NCBI GenBank assembly: GCA_903916165.1
Contig: CAIWVR010000477.1
Location: forward strand, 1 to 6,744
DNA: 6,744 nt
Reading direction: 5' to 3'
Source: an uncultured Hyphomicrobiales bacterium
GTDB taxonomy: Bacteria > Pseudomonadota > Alphaproteobacteria > Rhizobiales > Beijerinckiaceae
Part shown: piece after piece, positions 1 to 5,998 of the stretch
Position numbering within the stretch: position 1 is the first letter of the stretch
Layout: each line of letters begins with the position of its first letter
Notes under the pieces: model-generated
The model's database searches: none
Seen by the model: the letters and a program-made list of their open reading frames with translations, nothing else
What the model was told of the DNA's origin: nothing
Position numbers and translations under genes: made by a program

Positions 1-121
1 GCTGCGCCCCTTCGGTGTGACCATCCGCCAGACGCCGATCCCGCCCAGCACCCTGTTCGAGATGATCGACGACGCGCGTCTACTCGTACCGGACATGGGT
101 GGAGAAGTCGTAGTCGCGTGA
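1..121 (+). CDS. C-terminal end of a molybdopterin-binding (xanthine/CO dehydrogenase-type) large subunit, partial
   Basis: This frame enters from outside the window and stops at TGA 119-121, leaving 39 visible codons. The first part reads LRPFGVTIRQTPIPPSTLFE. The pattern 'aLaPfGV-x-(I/V)-x-x-TP(I/L)-x-P' followed by a short helix is how many xanthine dehydrogenase / aerobic CO dehydrogenase family molybdopterin-binding subunits end. Those enzymes hydroxylate N-heterocycles, aldehydes or CO using a Mo-cytosine dinucleotide cofactor, with FAD and 2Fe-2S partner subunits. No catalytic residue is visible, so the substrate cannot be inferred and the assignment rests on the tail motif alone. The last 14 codons, stop included, overlap antisense with the end of the converging hydrolase gene. 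The alternative is an unrelated protein with a similar end. Confidence 0.5.
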   Translation, partial: LRPFGVTIRQTPIPPSTLFEMIDDARLLVPDMGGEVVVA

Positions 122-880
122 CAGCGACGCCTTGTAGGACTGCTGGATCTCCTCGCCAAAGCCTTCCTGCGAAAAAGCCCTGGCGAGGAAGGCGCTCTGC
201 GCCGCCCAGCCGGCTTCCGCCTGCGCATGACGGTAGCGGCCCGGCATGGTGTCATTCAGCCAGCCGTGCGGCGCGCCGCCGAAAATCTCGATAGTATAAG
301 ATTTGGAGTTTGCCTCGAGCGCGCCGCGCAGCTTGCGCACATGGTCAACCGAGATGATGTTATCCTTCTCGCCAAACATGCCGAGCACCGGGCAGCTCAC
401 CTGGGACAGGAATTTTTCAAGCGCGACGGGATAGCGCGCATTTTCTTGCCATTCGCGATCCTGCGCGGCACCGTACCAGCAGAGCGCCGCCTTCAGCGGG
501 CGGTGGGCTGCCAGCAGCATCGGAAAACGCCCCGTCTGGCAGACCCCCATGGCGGCGATACGCGTGAGATCGGCCTGTGGGACAGCGGCCAGCGCGGCAA
601 TGGCATCCTCCATCCGCGCAAGCCCCTCGGGATCGGTCATGTCGCAACTGGTCTCGCCCGCATGCAGAGCCGCCTGATCCGGATGCTCATGAAAATAATC
701 GCCGGCGATGCAGACATAGCCATCGCGCGCATGGCGACGGGCGAGGTCGCGCGTATGCTCGACGAGGCCATACCGCTCATGCAGCAACACGATAACCGGC
801 ACCTTTTCGGGCGTCTGCGGCACGGCGAGAAAGGCTGGCATCCCGCCAGGACAGGTGATCGTCTGTTCGGAAATGGGCAC
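80..880 (-). CDS. Dienelactone hydrolase family protein
   Basis: This is an alpha/beta hydrolase of the carboxymethylenebutenolidase type, 266 aa from the chosen start, with no signal peptide (cytoplasmic). The DLH signature residues appear in order: LLHE with the helper Glu at about residue 35, the nucleophile elbow G-V-C-Q-T-G with Cys at about 114, Asp at about 173 in the GEKDN loop, and His at about 205 in GAPHGW. This matches the family's Glu36/Cys123/Asp171/His202 layout. Classical DLH opens dienelactone to maleylacetate in chloroaromatic catabolism, but many family members act on other esters or lactones, so the substrate is open. A TTG at 913 would add 11 residues. I prefer GTG at 880, because a GGAG lies 7 nt upstream and this start removes an overlap with the preceding gene, leaving a 13-bp gap. 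The protein is about 30 aa longer than classical DLH (236 aa) owing to a C-terminal tail. It is the last gene of a three-gene minus-strand run. Confidence 0.88.
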   Translation of the reverse strand: MPISEQTITCPGGMPAFLAVPQTPEKVPVIVLLHERYGLVEHTRDLARRHARDGYVCIAGDYFHEHPDQAALHAGETSCDMTDPEGLARMEDAIAALAAVPQADLTRIAAMGVCQTGRFPMLLAAHRPLKAALCWYGAAQDREWQENARYPVALEKFLSQVSCPVLGMFGEKDNIISVDHVRKLRGALEANSKSYTIEIFGGAPHGWLNDTMPGRYRHAQAEAGWAAQSAFLARAFSQEGFGEEIQQSYKASLSRDYDFSTHVRYE

Positions 881-887
881 GCGCGAA

Positions 888-891
888 CTCC
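888..891 (-). promoter_or_regulatory. Ribosome binding site deciding a GTG start
   Basis: On the minus strand GGAG is followed by 7 nt (TTCGCGC) and then GTG at 880-878. It sits just upstream of, and does not overlap, the stop codon (894-896) of the preceding substrate-binding protein. The alternative TTG start at 913 lies inside that preceding gene. The site therefore supports the GTG start and suggests translational coupling within one transcript. Confidence 0.55.
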
Positions 892-893
892 GC

Positions 894-1871
894 TTATTTC
901 TTCGCCGCAGCAAGATAGGACGTGTCGATCAGGGTCGACACGGGGATGGCGGACGGCAGTTCCTTGATCGCGACGAGCGAGTCGACGACGGCACCAATGC
1001 CCGCCTCGCTCAGCTCCGCCCCCGGCATGATGATCTTCTTCGCCTGATAGAAATCATAGACACGCTCGGCGACGCTGCGGTCGCTGCTCGTATATTTCAT
1101 CAGGATGGCGAGCACGTCCTCGCGGTTGGCCTTGTCGTAGAACACGTCCGTCGCCTGAAGGTAGGTTTTCAGAAAGGCGGCCACGATCTGCGGGTTTTTC
1201 TTTGCCCAGTCGCGGTGCACGAAGACATTGTTCTGCGCCCAGACCGGCACATAGTCGGGTGCCGCTCCAAGGTCGGAATAACCGGCGTCAAGCGCCATCA
1301 GGTCGTTGGGGTTGGTCAGGACGGCCGCGCCGACGGCACCGCTGGCGAGTTGCGAGAAGCGCGCGGGCGTGGTGCCGCCGAAGACGAGATCGTAATCATT
1401 GTCCTGCAGCCCGTTCTTGCGCGCCATGATGCGAAAGAAGAACAAGGTCTGGTCGCTGGGACCGCCGACCGAGACGATCTTGCCCTTGAGATCGGGCCAG
1501 CTGTTCACGCCCTTCTGCCCCAGCACACGAAACGGCGCCGCCCCCACCGCGCCGGCAACGATCGCAATCGCCCCACCCTGCGCGATGGCGCGCACCGTCT
1601 GGTCGGTGGCGGCAATGGAGATCTCCAGTGACCCCGCCAGTGTCTGCTGCACGGCGCGCGCCGCAGAGCCTGCGGCAATCCAGTTGAGCGTCAGCCCATT
1701 GGCCTGGAACATCTTCCGTTCCATGCCGATATAGGAGACGATGGACGTCGCGTCGCTTTTCCCAGTGGTGCCGAACTGCACCTCGACAGCATTGGCCGCC
1801 TGCGGCAGCACCGCCAACATTCCGCACAGTGCGGCAACGTATCCTTTGGACCAGCCCGAGACCTTGTGCAT
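894..1871 (-). CDS. ABC transporter substrate-binding protein, NMT1/SsuA-like
   Basis: This is a periplasmic binding protein of 325 aa from the chosen start. A Sec-type signal peptide covers residues 1-28, with a hydrophobic core after YVAALCG and a cleavage site near ANA|VE. The mature part has the NMT1/THI5-SsuA/TauA layout: an early glycine- and alanine-rich ligand segment (AAGSAARAVQQTLAGSLEIS, about 67-86), a hinge-like stretch at about 129-137, a lobe-2 segment with GGTTPARFSQLASGAVGAAV (about 165-184), and the common ending of a partner helix near WAKKNPQIVAAFLKTY (about 223-237). The family delivers sulfonates, taurine, nitrate, pyrimidine precursors or aromatics to an ABC permease, so the ligand cannot be called. 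ATG at 1871 is chosen because AGGAT lies 7 nt upstream and the signal peptide begins there; an upstream in-frame start at 1937 would add 22 polar residues before the signal sequence. No permease or ATPase gene is in the window. It lies between the flavin monooxygenase and the hydrolase, so it probably imports their substrate. Confidence 0.87.
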   Translation of the reverse strand: MHKVSGWSKGYVAALCGMLAVLPQAANAVEVQFGTTGKSDATSIVSYIGMERKMFQANGLTLNWIAAGSAARAVQQTLAGSLEISIAATDQTVRAIAQGGAIAIVAGAVGAAPFRVLGQKGVNSWPDLKGKIVSVGGPSDQTLFFFRIMARKNGLQDNDYDLVFGGTTPARFSQLASGAVGAAVLTNPNDLMALDAGYSDLGAAPDYVPVWAQNNVFVHRDWAKKNPQIVAAFLKTYLQATDVFYDKANREDVLAILMKYTSSDRSVAERVYDFYQAKKIIMPGAELSEAGIGAVVDSLVAIKELPSAIPVSTLIDTSYLAAAKK

Positions 1872-1929
1872 CTGCGCATCCTGTTCGTGTGAACCTGAAA
1901 TCCTTAAAGCAACTCGCATGCCGCGCGCA

Positions 1930-2913
1930 TCAATCAAGCTGCGGCATCACGCGATGCTGAAACAGATCGAGCGACGTCGCAAGTTCGCTGGCCGACAGGT
2001 CGCCAAAGGCAAACTGGCCGACGAGATAATTGCACTGCGACTCCTCCATCTGCGCGCGCACGAAACGGGCGACCGTGTCGGGAGAGCCCGCCACGCCCTT
2101 GCCCTGCCCGTGCAGCGCCGCCCAGTTATCGGGGCGCGGATGGCGCGCCGTCGAGCCGAGCTTGCGTGCGAGATGGGTGAAGGCTGTGTGCCAATGCGGA
2201 TAGGCCCGCGCGGCAAGCGCCTGCGCCTGCGCGTCGGTCTCCGCCACGACGATGAAACGGCCCAGACCCAGAAGCGGCTCTGCGGCAGGCGTCCCGGGCA
2301 AGGCACCCCGATAGGCGAGCGAACAGGCCCGGGCCTCCTCCACCGCATCGAGGCTGATCGTCTGCCAGCCGCGCAGGGCCGCGCGCTCGGCGCTTTCCGG
2401 CGAATGCACGCCATACCAGACCGGCGGCGCCGGCTTCTGAAAGCAATCCACCTTGAGCTCGATCGGCTCGCGACCGGGCTCGCGATAAACGCCCGTCTCG
2501 AGCGCCTCCAGCACGAGTGGCAGCGACGCGCGGAAGATGGCCTCGGCCTCCGCCGGATCGATTCCATAAAAACGCAATTCCGCGGGCGACGAGCCGCGCC
2601 CGAAGCCGATGAGCAAGCGTCCGCCGCTCAATTGGTCCAGCATACAGATTTCCTGCGCCAGCCGGAGCGGGTGATAGAGCGGCAGCGCATAGACCATCGG
2701 CCCGAACCGCAGTTGCTTCGTGCGCATGGCGACAGCGGCCAGAAAAACATTGGGCGACGGTGCCATGCCAAGCGCGGTGCCATGATGCTCGGCCAGATGA
2801 TAGGCGTGAAAGCCAGCCCGGTCATAGGCCTCGATCAGCGCCAGCCGCTGCTCCATGAATTGCGCCATCGGCAGCGTCGCATTGTCCAGATGATCGAAGA
2901 CCCCGACTTTCAT
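1930..2913 (-). CDS. LLM-class flavin-dependent oxidoreductase (luciferase-like monooxygenase)
   Basis: The 327-aa protein has the bacterial-luciferase TIM-barrel fold signature throughout. It starts MKVGVFDHLD, and shows AYHLAEHHGT around residues 38-46 (the family's 'w-AEHH' segment), HPLRLAQE at 81-88, LDQLSGGRLLIGFGRGSSP at 92-110 (the strongest family motif), a GSPDTVA flavin/phosphate-loop-type segment at 276-282, and a C-terminal helix ending RVMPQLD. Members use reduced FMN supplied by a separate reductase plus O2 to oxidise alkanesulfonates, dimethyl sulfide, nitrilotriacetate, long-chain alkanes or aldehydes. No reductase is encoded here and the substrate is unknown. The reading frame stays open far upstream, but ATG 2913 is clearly the start: GGGAGGTG lies about 9 nt before it, and upstream residues would be antisense to the tctC-like gene. 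It is the first gene of the minus-strand run, with 58 bp to the next start. Confidence 0.9.
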   Translation of the reverse strand: MKVGVFDHLDNATLPMAQFMEQRLALIEAYDRAGFHAYHLAEHHGTALGMAPSPNVFLAAVAMRTKQLRFGPMVYALPLYHPLRLAQEICMLDQLSGGRLLIGFGRGSSPAELRFYGIDPAEAEAIFRASLPLVLEALETGVYREPGREPIELKVDCFQKPAPPVWYGVHSPESAERAALRGWQTISLDAVEEARACSLAYRGALPGTPAAEPLLGLGRFIVVAETDAQAQALAARAYPHWHTAFTHLARKLGSTARHPRPDNWAALHGQGKGVAGSPDTVARFVRAQMEESQCNYLVGQFAFGDLSASELATSLDLFQHRVMPQLD

Positions 2914-3075
2914 CGCGCCTGTCACCTCCCTTTGATTATCTTGTCCTATCCGGCCCGAGGCGTCCCGCCCTGTCAAGGGCAGCCTGTCACGTTTGGAACA
3001 TTGACCTGTACCCCTCATCTGGTGATCATGCCGCCAGGTCGGCGCAGCAAACGGCGCGGCATTTCGGGAGGACAC
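2914..3075. promoter_or_regulatory. Divergent intergenic control region
   Basis: These 162 bp separate the oppositely oriented monooxygenase and TctC-like genes and must carry both promoters. For the plus strand there is a good -35/-10 pair at 3001-3029 (listed separately). For the minus strand a perfect TTGACA reads at 2976-2971, but no convincing -10 lies 16-18 bp downstream; the best AT-rich box, GATAAT at 2940-2935, is 30 bp away. A 9-bp direct repeat GCCTGTCAC occurs at 2917-2925 and 2982-2990, and its core CCTGTCA recurs at 2969-2975. These copies could be regulator sites, or chance. No regulator gene is visible in the window. Confidence 0.4.
3001..3029 (+). promoter_or_regulatory. Candidate sigma-70 promoter for the TctC-like gene
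   Basis: TTGACC (3001-3006, 5 of 6 to the -35 consensus) is separated by exactly 17 bp from GATCAT (3024-3029, 4 of 6 to TATAAT). Transcription would begin near 3036, giving an untranslated leader of about 40 nt that contains the GGGAGGA ribosome site at 3066-3072. The call is by eye only; no transcript evidence is available. Confidence 0.4.
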
Positions 3076-4113
3076 ATGAAGCCGATATTCGCAGTCGGGC
3101 TCGCCCTGCTTTGGGCCGGAGCCAGTGCGGTGCCCGCTGGCGCGCAGGAGAATGTGGCCAGTTTCTACCGGGGCAAGACCATCCAGATGGTTGTCGGTTC
3201 GTCGGCAGGCGGTGGCTATGATCTCTATGCGCGTCTGGCCGCGCGCTTCATGGGACGCTACATTCCCGGCACGCCCACCATCGTCGTCAGCAATATGGCG
3301 GGTGCGGCCTCCATCGTCGCCACGCAACACATAGCCCTTGCCGCGCCAAAGGATGGCAGCGTCATCGGTGCCATTTTCCCCGGTGCGCTGATCGAGCAAT
3401 TGATCGGCGACAAGGGCAAGGTGAAATATGATGCGCGCAAGCTGACCCAGATCGGCAGCGCCAATAATGAGCTCTATGTCTGCATCGTGCGTGCCGACGC
3501 GGGCGTGAAGACGTTCGATGAGTTCCTGAAGGGCAACATCCTGATCGGCGCCAGCGCGGCTGGCGGCTCGACACGCGACTTCCCGCTTCTGCTGACGAGC
3601 ATCTTCGGTGCCAATTTCAAGATTGTGAGCGGCTATCCGGGCTCGAACGAAATCCTGCTCGCCATTGAAAAGGGTGAAGTGCAAGGCACCTGTGGCGTCG
3701 GCTGGTCGACGGTCTCTGTGCAACGCGCGCAATGGATGCGCGACGGCTTCATCAGAATCATTGCGCAGGAGGGGATGCACTCCAATGCCGAACTCGATCG
3801 CCAGGGCGTGCCGCTGGCCTATTCCTACGCGAAAACCCCCGAGCAGCAGCAGGTCATGCAGGTGCATTATGAGCCGCTGACCTTCGGTCGCCCCTTCATC
3901 GCCGCGCCGGAAATCCCGGCCGAGCGCGCCGAAGCGCTGCAGACCGCCTTCATGAAGGCGATGGCCGATCCCGAATTGCGGGCAGAGGCCGAGCGCCTGA
4001 AGCTCGACATCGCGCCGACCCCGGGCGGGGAAGTCGCCGCGATCGTGCAGAAGATCTTCGCCCTTCCGCCCGCAGCCATCGAAGCCGCGCGTGCGGCGAT
4101 CGGCAGCAAATAG
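3076..4113 (+). CDS. TctC/Bug-family solute receptor (tripartite tricarboxylate transporter type)
   Basis: This exported periplasmic binding protein is 345 aa, slightly longer than the usual 320-330. Residues 1-23 form a signal peptide (MKPIF, then a hydrophobic core, cleavage near AGA|QE). The mature protein begins with the family hallmark FYRGKTIQMVVGSSAGGGYD (30-49), which contains the glycine-rich loop and the Asp that contact the carboxylate ligand in Bug proteins. It continues with GTPTIVVSNMAGAAS (65-79, the family's 'p-xi-V-N-pGa' segment) and PKDGSVIG (91-98). A second loop, GASAAGGSTRDFP, lies at 158-170. Bug receptors bind carboxylates, amino acids, aromatic acids or similar anions. 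ATG 3076 has GGGAGGA ending 3 nt before it; the open frame upstream is antisense to the neighbouring gene and lacks a signal sequence. No TctA or TctB membrane subunit is nearby, so this is one of the many orphan receptors of this family. It is probably co-transcribed with the downstream methyltransferase. Confidence 0.92.
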   Translation: MKPIFAVGLALLWAGASAVPAGAQENVASFYRGKTIQMVVGSSAGGGYDLYARLAARFMGRYIPGTPTIVVSNMAGAASIVATQHIALAAPKDGSVIGAIFPGALIEQLIGDKGKVKYDARKLTQIGSANNELYVCIVRADAGVKTFDEFLKGNILIGASAAGGSTRDFPLLLTSIFGANFKIVSGYPGSNEILLAIEKGEVQGTCGVGWSTVSVQRAQWMRDGFIRIIAQEGMHSNAELDRQGVPLAYSYAKTPEQQQVMQVHYEPLTFGRPFIAAPEIPAERAEALQTAFMKAMADPELRAEAERLKLDIAPTPGGEVAAIVQKIFALPPAAIEAARAAIGSK

Positions 4114-4126
4114 AGCCTCCGTCCCT

Positions 4127-4208
4127 CGTCATTGCGGGGAGCGAAGCGACGAAGCAATCCATCTCACGGCAGCCAAAGATGGATTGCTTCGCTTCGCTCG
4201 CAATGACG
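4127..4208. repeat. Long imperfect palindrome, REP-like dispersed intergenic repeat
   Basis: The left arm (4127-4164, 38 nt) begins CGTCATTGCG and ends AAGCAATCCATCT. The right arm (4177-4208, 32 nt) is its reverse complement. Removing GGG after CGTCATTGCG and ACG before AAGCAATCC from the left arm makes the two arms match perfectly over 32 nt. The loop is 12 nt. As RNA or single-stranded DNA it would form a very stable hairpin with two 3-nt bulges. The unit type is familiar to me from Bradyrhizobium/Rhodopseudomonas intergenic regions; that recognition is from memory. It fills most of the 123-bp gap between the tctC-like and metE-like genes and could attenuate transcription or protect mRNA ends. 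It is not followed by a T-run, so it is not a classical intrinsic terminator. Confidence 0.85.
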
Positions 4209-4236
4209 AACTCAAACCAAGAAAAGGAAAACGTCC

Positions 4237-5358
4237 ATGTCCGCCTCGCACAACCCGCCCTTCCGCGCCGAAATTGTCGGCTCGTTCCTGCGTCCCGACG
4301 CCATCAAACAGGCACGTGACCAGCACCATGAAGGCACAATCAGCCATCCGCAGCTGCATGCGATTGAGGATGAGGAGATCCGCAAAGTTGTCGCCATGCA
4401 GGAGGCCGCGGGCCTGAAGGTCGCGACCGATGGCGAGTTTCGTCGCTCGACCTATTCCGAGAACTTCACCACGCAGGGCCTGACCGGCGTGCGCAGCGAG
4501 CATGTCGGCGCGGGCGACTGGGCCTATTCAGATGGCAAGGGCGGCAAACGCGCCGCGCGCGTTCCCGTCGTCTCGGCACCGATCCGCTGGAGCGGTTCGG
4601 CTAATGCGTCGGATTTCGCCTTCCTGAAATCGGCGGTGACCACCGCCATGCCGAAGATCACCCTGCCCGGCCCCTGCTACATTCACTACCGATCGGGCCG
4701 CGCCAACATTTCGCAGGACGTCTATCCGGACCTGACACAGTTCTGGGCGGATCTCGCCAGCGCCTATCATGCCGAGATGAAGGCACTCTACGACGTCGGC
4801 TGCCGCTATCTGCAGCTTGACGAGACGTCGCTCGCCAAGCTCGGCGATCCGAAGATCCAGACGGCATTGGCGGCGCGCGGCGATGACTGGCGCGAACTGA
4901 TCGAGGTCTATACGGACGCCATCAATGCGGTCGTCGCGGGCGCGCCCAAGGACATGCATGTTGCCATGCATCTGTGCCGCGGCAACCAGGCCGGTCACTG
5001 GCAGGCGGAAGGCGGCTATGATCTCGTCGCCGAGCGCCTGTTCAAGAAGGTCACAATCACGACCTATCTCATGGAATTCGACACGCCGCGCGCCGGCACA
5101 TTCGAACCTTTGCGCCATCTGCCCGACGGCAAGACCGTCGTGCTCGGGCTGATCTCTTCAAAGGTGCCGCAGCTCGAAGACCGCGCCCTGGTGCGCAAGC
5201 GCATCGACGAGGCCGCGACCATCGTGCCGCTCGACCAACTGGCGCTCAGCGCACAATGCGGCTTTGCGAGTTCCGTGCCCGGCAATCCGCTGACGGCAGC
5301 CGACCAGCGCGCCAAGCTCGACCTTGTTGTCTCGCTCGCGCAGGACGTCTGGGGCTAA
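4237..5358 (+). CDS. Cobalamin-independent methionine synthase family protein (MetE C-terminal domain only)
   Basis: The 373-aa protein corresponds to the catalytic C-terminal half of MetE (full MetE is about 750 aa) and has no N-terminal half, as in YxjG-type or 'core MetE' proteins. All four zinc-ligand positions of MetE can be matched: His245 and Cys247 in MHLCRGN, Glu280 in TYLMEFDT and Cys341 in SAQCGF. Also present are GSFLRP (15-20), TDGEFRR (64-70) and the QLDE substrate-binding segment (193-196). The zinc site activates a thiol(ate) for alkyl transfer. In this superfamily the reaction may be methyl transfer to homocysteine or another thiol transfer, as in epoxyalkane:coenzyme M transferase, so methionine synthesis should not be assumed. 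ATG 4237 has AAGGA 8 nt upstream. It is cytoplasmic, with no signal peptide, and follows the tctC-like gene in the same direction. Its context with a flavin monooxygenase and transport receptors favours a catabolic role. Confidence 0.87.
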   Translation: MSASHNPPFRAEIVGSFLRPDAIKQARDQHHEGTISHPQLHAIEDEEIRKVVAMQEAAGLKVATDGEFRRSTYSENFTTQGLTGVRSEHVGAGDWAYSDGKGGKRAARVPVVSAPIRWSGSANASDFAFLKSAVTTAMPKITLPGPCYIHYRSGRANISQDVYPDLTQFWADLASAYHAEMKALYDVGCRYLQLDETSLAKLGDPKIQTALAARGDDWRELIEVYTDAINAVVAGAPKDMHVAMHLCRGNQAGHWQAEGGYDLVAERLFKKVTITTYLMEFDTPRAGTFEPLRHLPDGKTVVLGLISSKVPQLEDRALVRKRIDEAATIVPLDQLALSAQCGFASSVPGNPLTAADQRAKLDLVVSLAQDVWG

Positions 5359-5369
5359 AGAAACAGGCT

Positions 5370-5392
5370 CGGGCGCGGGCACTCCGCGCCCG
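5370..5392. terminator. Hairpin between converging genes, candidate bidirectional terminator
   Basis: A perfect 9-bp GC stem, CGGGCGCGG (5370-5378) / CCGCGCCCG (5384-5392), encloses a 5-nt loop and starts 12 bp after the methyltransferase stop. On the plus strand no T-run follows. On the minus strand the stem is followed after about 5 nt by GTTTCTTT, so it resembles an intrinsic terminator better for transcripts arriving from the cytochrome side. Position between convergent genes supports a terminator role. Confidence 0.5.
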
Positions 5393-5405
5393 GCCATCCC
5401 TGTCT

Positions 5406-5433
5406 GGGTTGCTTCGCTTGACGTGCAATGACG
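5406..5433. repeat. Degenerate half-copy of the intergenic palindrome
   Basis: These 28 bases match the right arm of the palindrome at 4181-4208 at 23 of 28 positions, without gaps: GG-x-TTGCTTCGCTT, five bases with scattered changes, then GCAATGACG. No matching left arm lies upstream, so this looks like a decayed or partial copy. It lies downstream of the metE-like gene, so that gene has a repeat unit on both sides. Confidence 0.65.
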
Positions 5434-5465
5434 GTTGAAAGGCAATGCCCCACAACCGTCACTGC
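5425..5465. terminator. Second hairpin just downstream of the cytochrome gene
   Basis: Arms 5425-5437 and 5453-5465 pair over 13 positions with one mismatch; the core is TGACGGTTG / CAACCGTCA. The 15-nt loop contains a small GGC-AAT-GCC hairpin of its own. It lies 8 bp past the cytochrome stop codon (minus strand). No T-run follows on either strand, so it may act in mRNA 3'-end stabilisation rather than intrinsic termination. Its left arm overlaps the half-copy repeat. Confidence 0.4.
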
Positions 5466-5473
5466 CCAGGGAC

Positions 5474-5998
5474 TCAGATCTTGTCGGGGAATTTGATGAT
5501 GAAATTGTCGCGGTTGGGCATTTTCACCTGTGGCAGGGACTTGGCGTCCATCACCGCATCCTTCTCGATGATCTTGTTCTCCGCGAGGATATAGGCGACC
5601 AGCCCGTAAACTTCCTCATCCGTGAGCGTGCGCGGGTTCGGCCAAGGCATGGCGCGGCGGATGTAATCATAGACCGTGGTTGCAGTCCCCCAAAAATTCT
5701 TGATCGTCTTGGGTGCCTCGATGCCCCTGCCCTGCAACGGTGCATCGGAGACAAGCGCCGCATAGGGGCCGCCCTTGCCGCCCTCATTGTGGCAGGCGAG
5801 GCATTTCTCGGCATAGACCTTGGCACCCTGAGCCGCCGTCCCACTGCCTTTCGGCAGGTTCGTGCCATCGGGCAGGATGGTGATCGCCCAGGCACCGACA
5901 TCGGCCTCGGTGATCTTGGCGCCGAGGCCCGGCGACTGGGCGAAGGCCGGGGCTGCGGCAAGCAATCCGGCGAACAGCGCGATCCTAGAAATAGACAT
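5474..5998 (-). CDS. Monoheme c-type cytochrome, SoxD-like partner of SoxC
   Basis: This is a 174-aa periplasmic cytochrome. Residues 1-20 are a signal peptide with cleavage AFA|QS. One heme-binding motif CLACH (Cys66, Cys69, His70) is present, and the likely distal ligand is Met117 in RRAMPWPNP. The segments GLGAKITEADVGAWAITILP (24-43), LPDGTNLPKGSGTAAQGAKV (42-61), the TVYDYIRRAMP stretch (108-118) and LTDEEVYGLVAYILAEN (125-141) closely follow the heme domain of SoxD-type and sulfite-dehydrogenase cytochromes. It would take electrons from the adjacent molybdoenzyme and pass them to the respiratory chain. ATG 5998 lies inside the end of the upstream soxC-like gene (14-bp overlap), with GGGAGA about 6 nt before it, indicating translational coupling. 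Unlike the diheme, roughly 380-aa SoxD of Paracoccus, it has only one heme. The C-terminal 30 residues are polar and unassigned. Confidence 0.88.
   Translation of the reverse strand: MSISRIALFAGLLAAAPAFAQSPGLGAKITEADVGAWAITILPDGTNLPKGSGTAAQGAKVYAEKCLACHNEGGKGGPYAALVSDAPLQGRGIEAPKTIKNFWGTATTVYDYIRRAMPWPNPRTLTDEEVYGLVAYILAENKIIEKDAVMDAKSLPQVKMPNRDNFIIKFPDKI

Noticed and set aside
227..967. A 246-codon plus-strand frame over the hydrolase gene
   Set aside because: Its translation has no recognisable motif and it mirrors the hydrolase, whose complete catalytic triad is visible on the other strand.
1741..3075. A plus-strand frame open from 1741 into the TctC-like gene, about 445 extra codons
   Set aside because: It runs antisense to the monooxygenase and the start of the ABC receptor, both of which carry clear family motifs. 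The signal peptide and ribosome site place the true start at 3076. Long open antisense frames are common in GC-rich DNA.
2914..3867. A minus-strand frame open upstream of the monooxygenase ATG, antisense to the TctC-like gene
   Set aside because: It has no family motifs, is Arg/His/Ala-rich as expected of antisense translation, and is superseded by ATG 2913 with a strong ribosome site.
4127..4208. The palindrome as an intrinsic terminator or small RNA gene
   Set aside because: No T-run follows the stem on either strand, and the unit resembles a dispersed repeat rather than a unique RNA gene. Its arms do not fit a CRISPR repeat-spacer pattern.
4091..4417. A 108-codon plus-strand frame spanning the palindrome
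   Set aside because: It crosses the repeat and overlaps the methyltransferase start out of frame; the peptide is low-complexity and Arg/Ser-rich.
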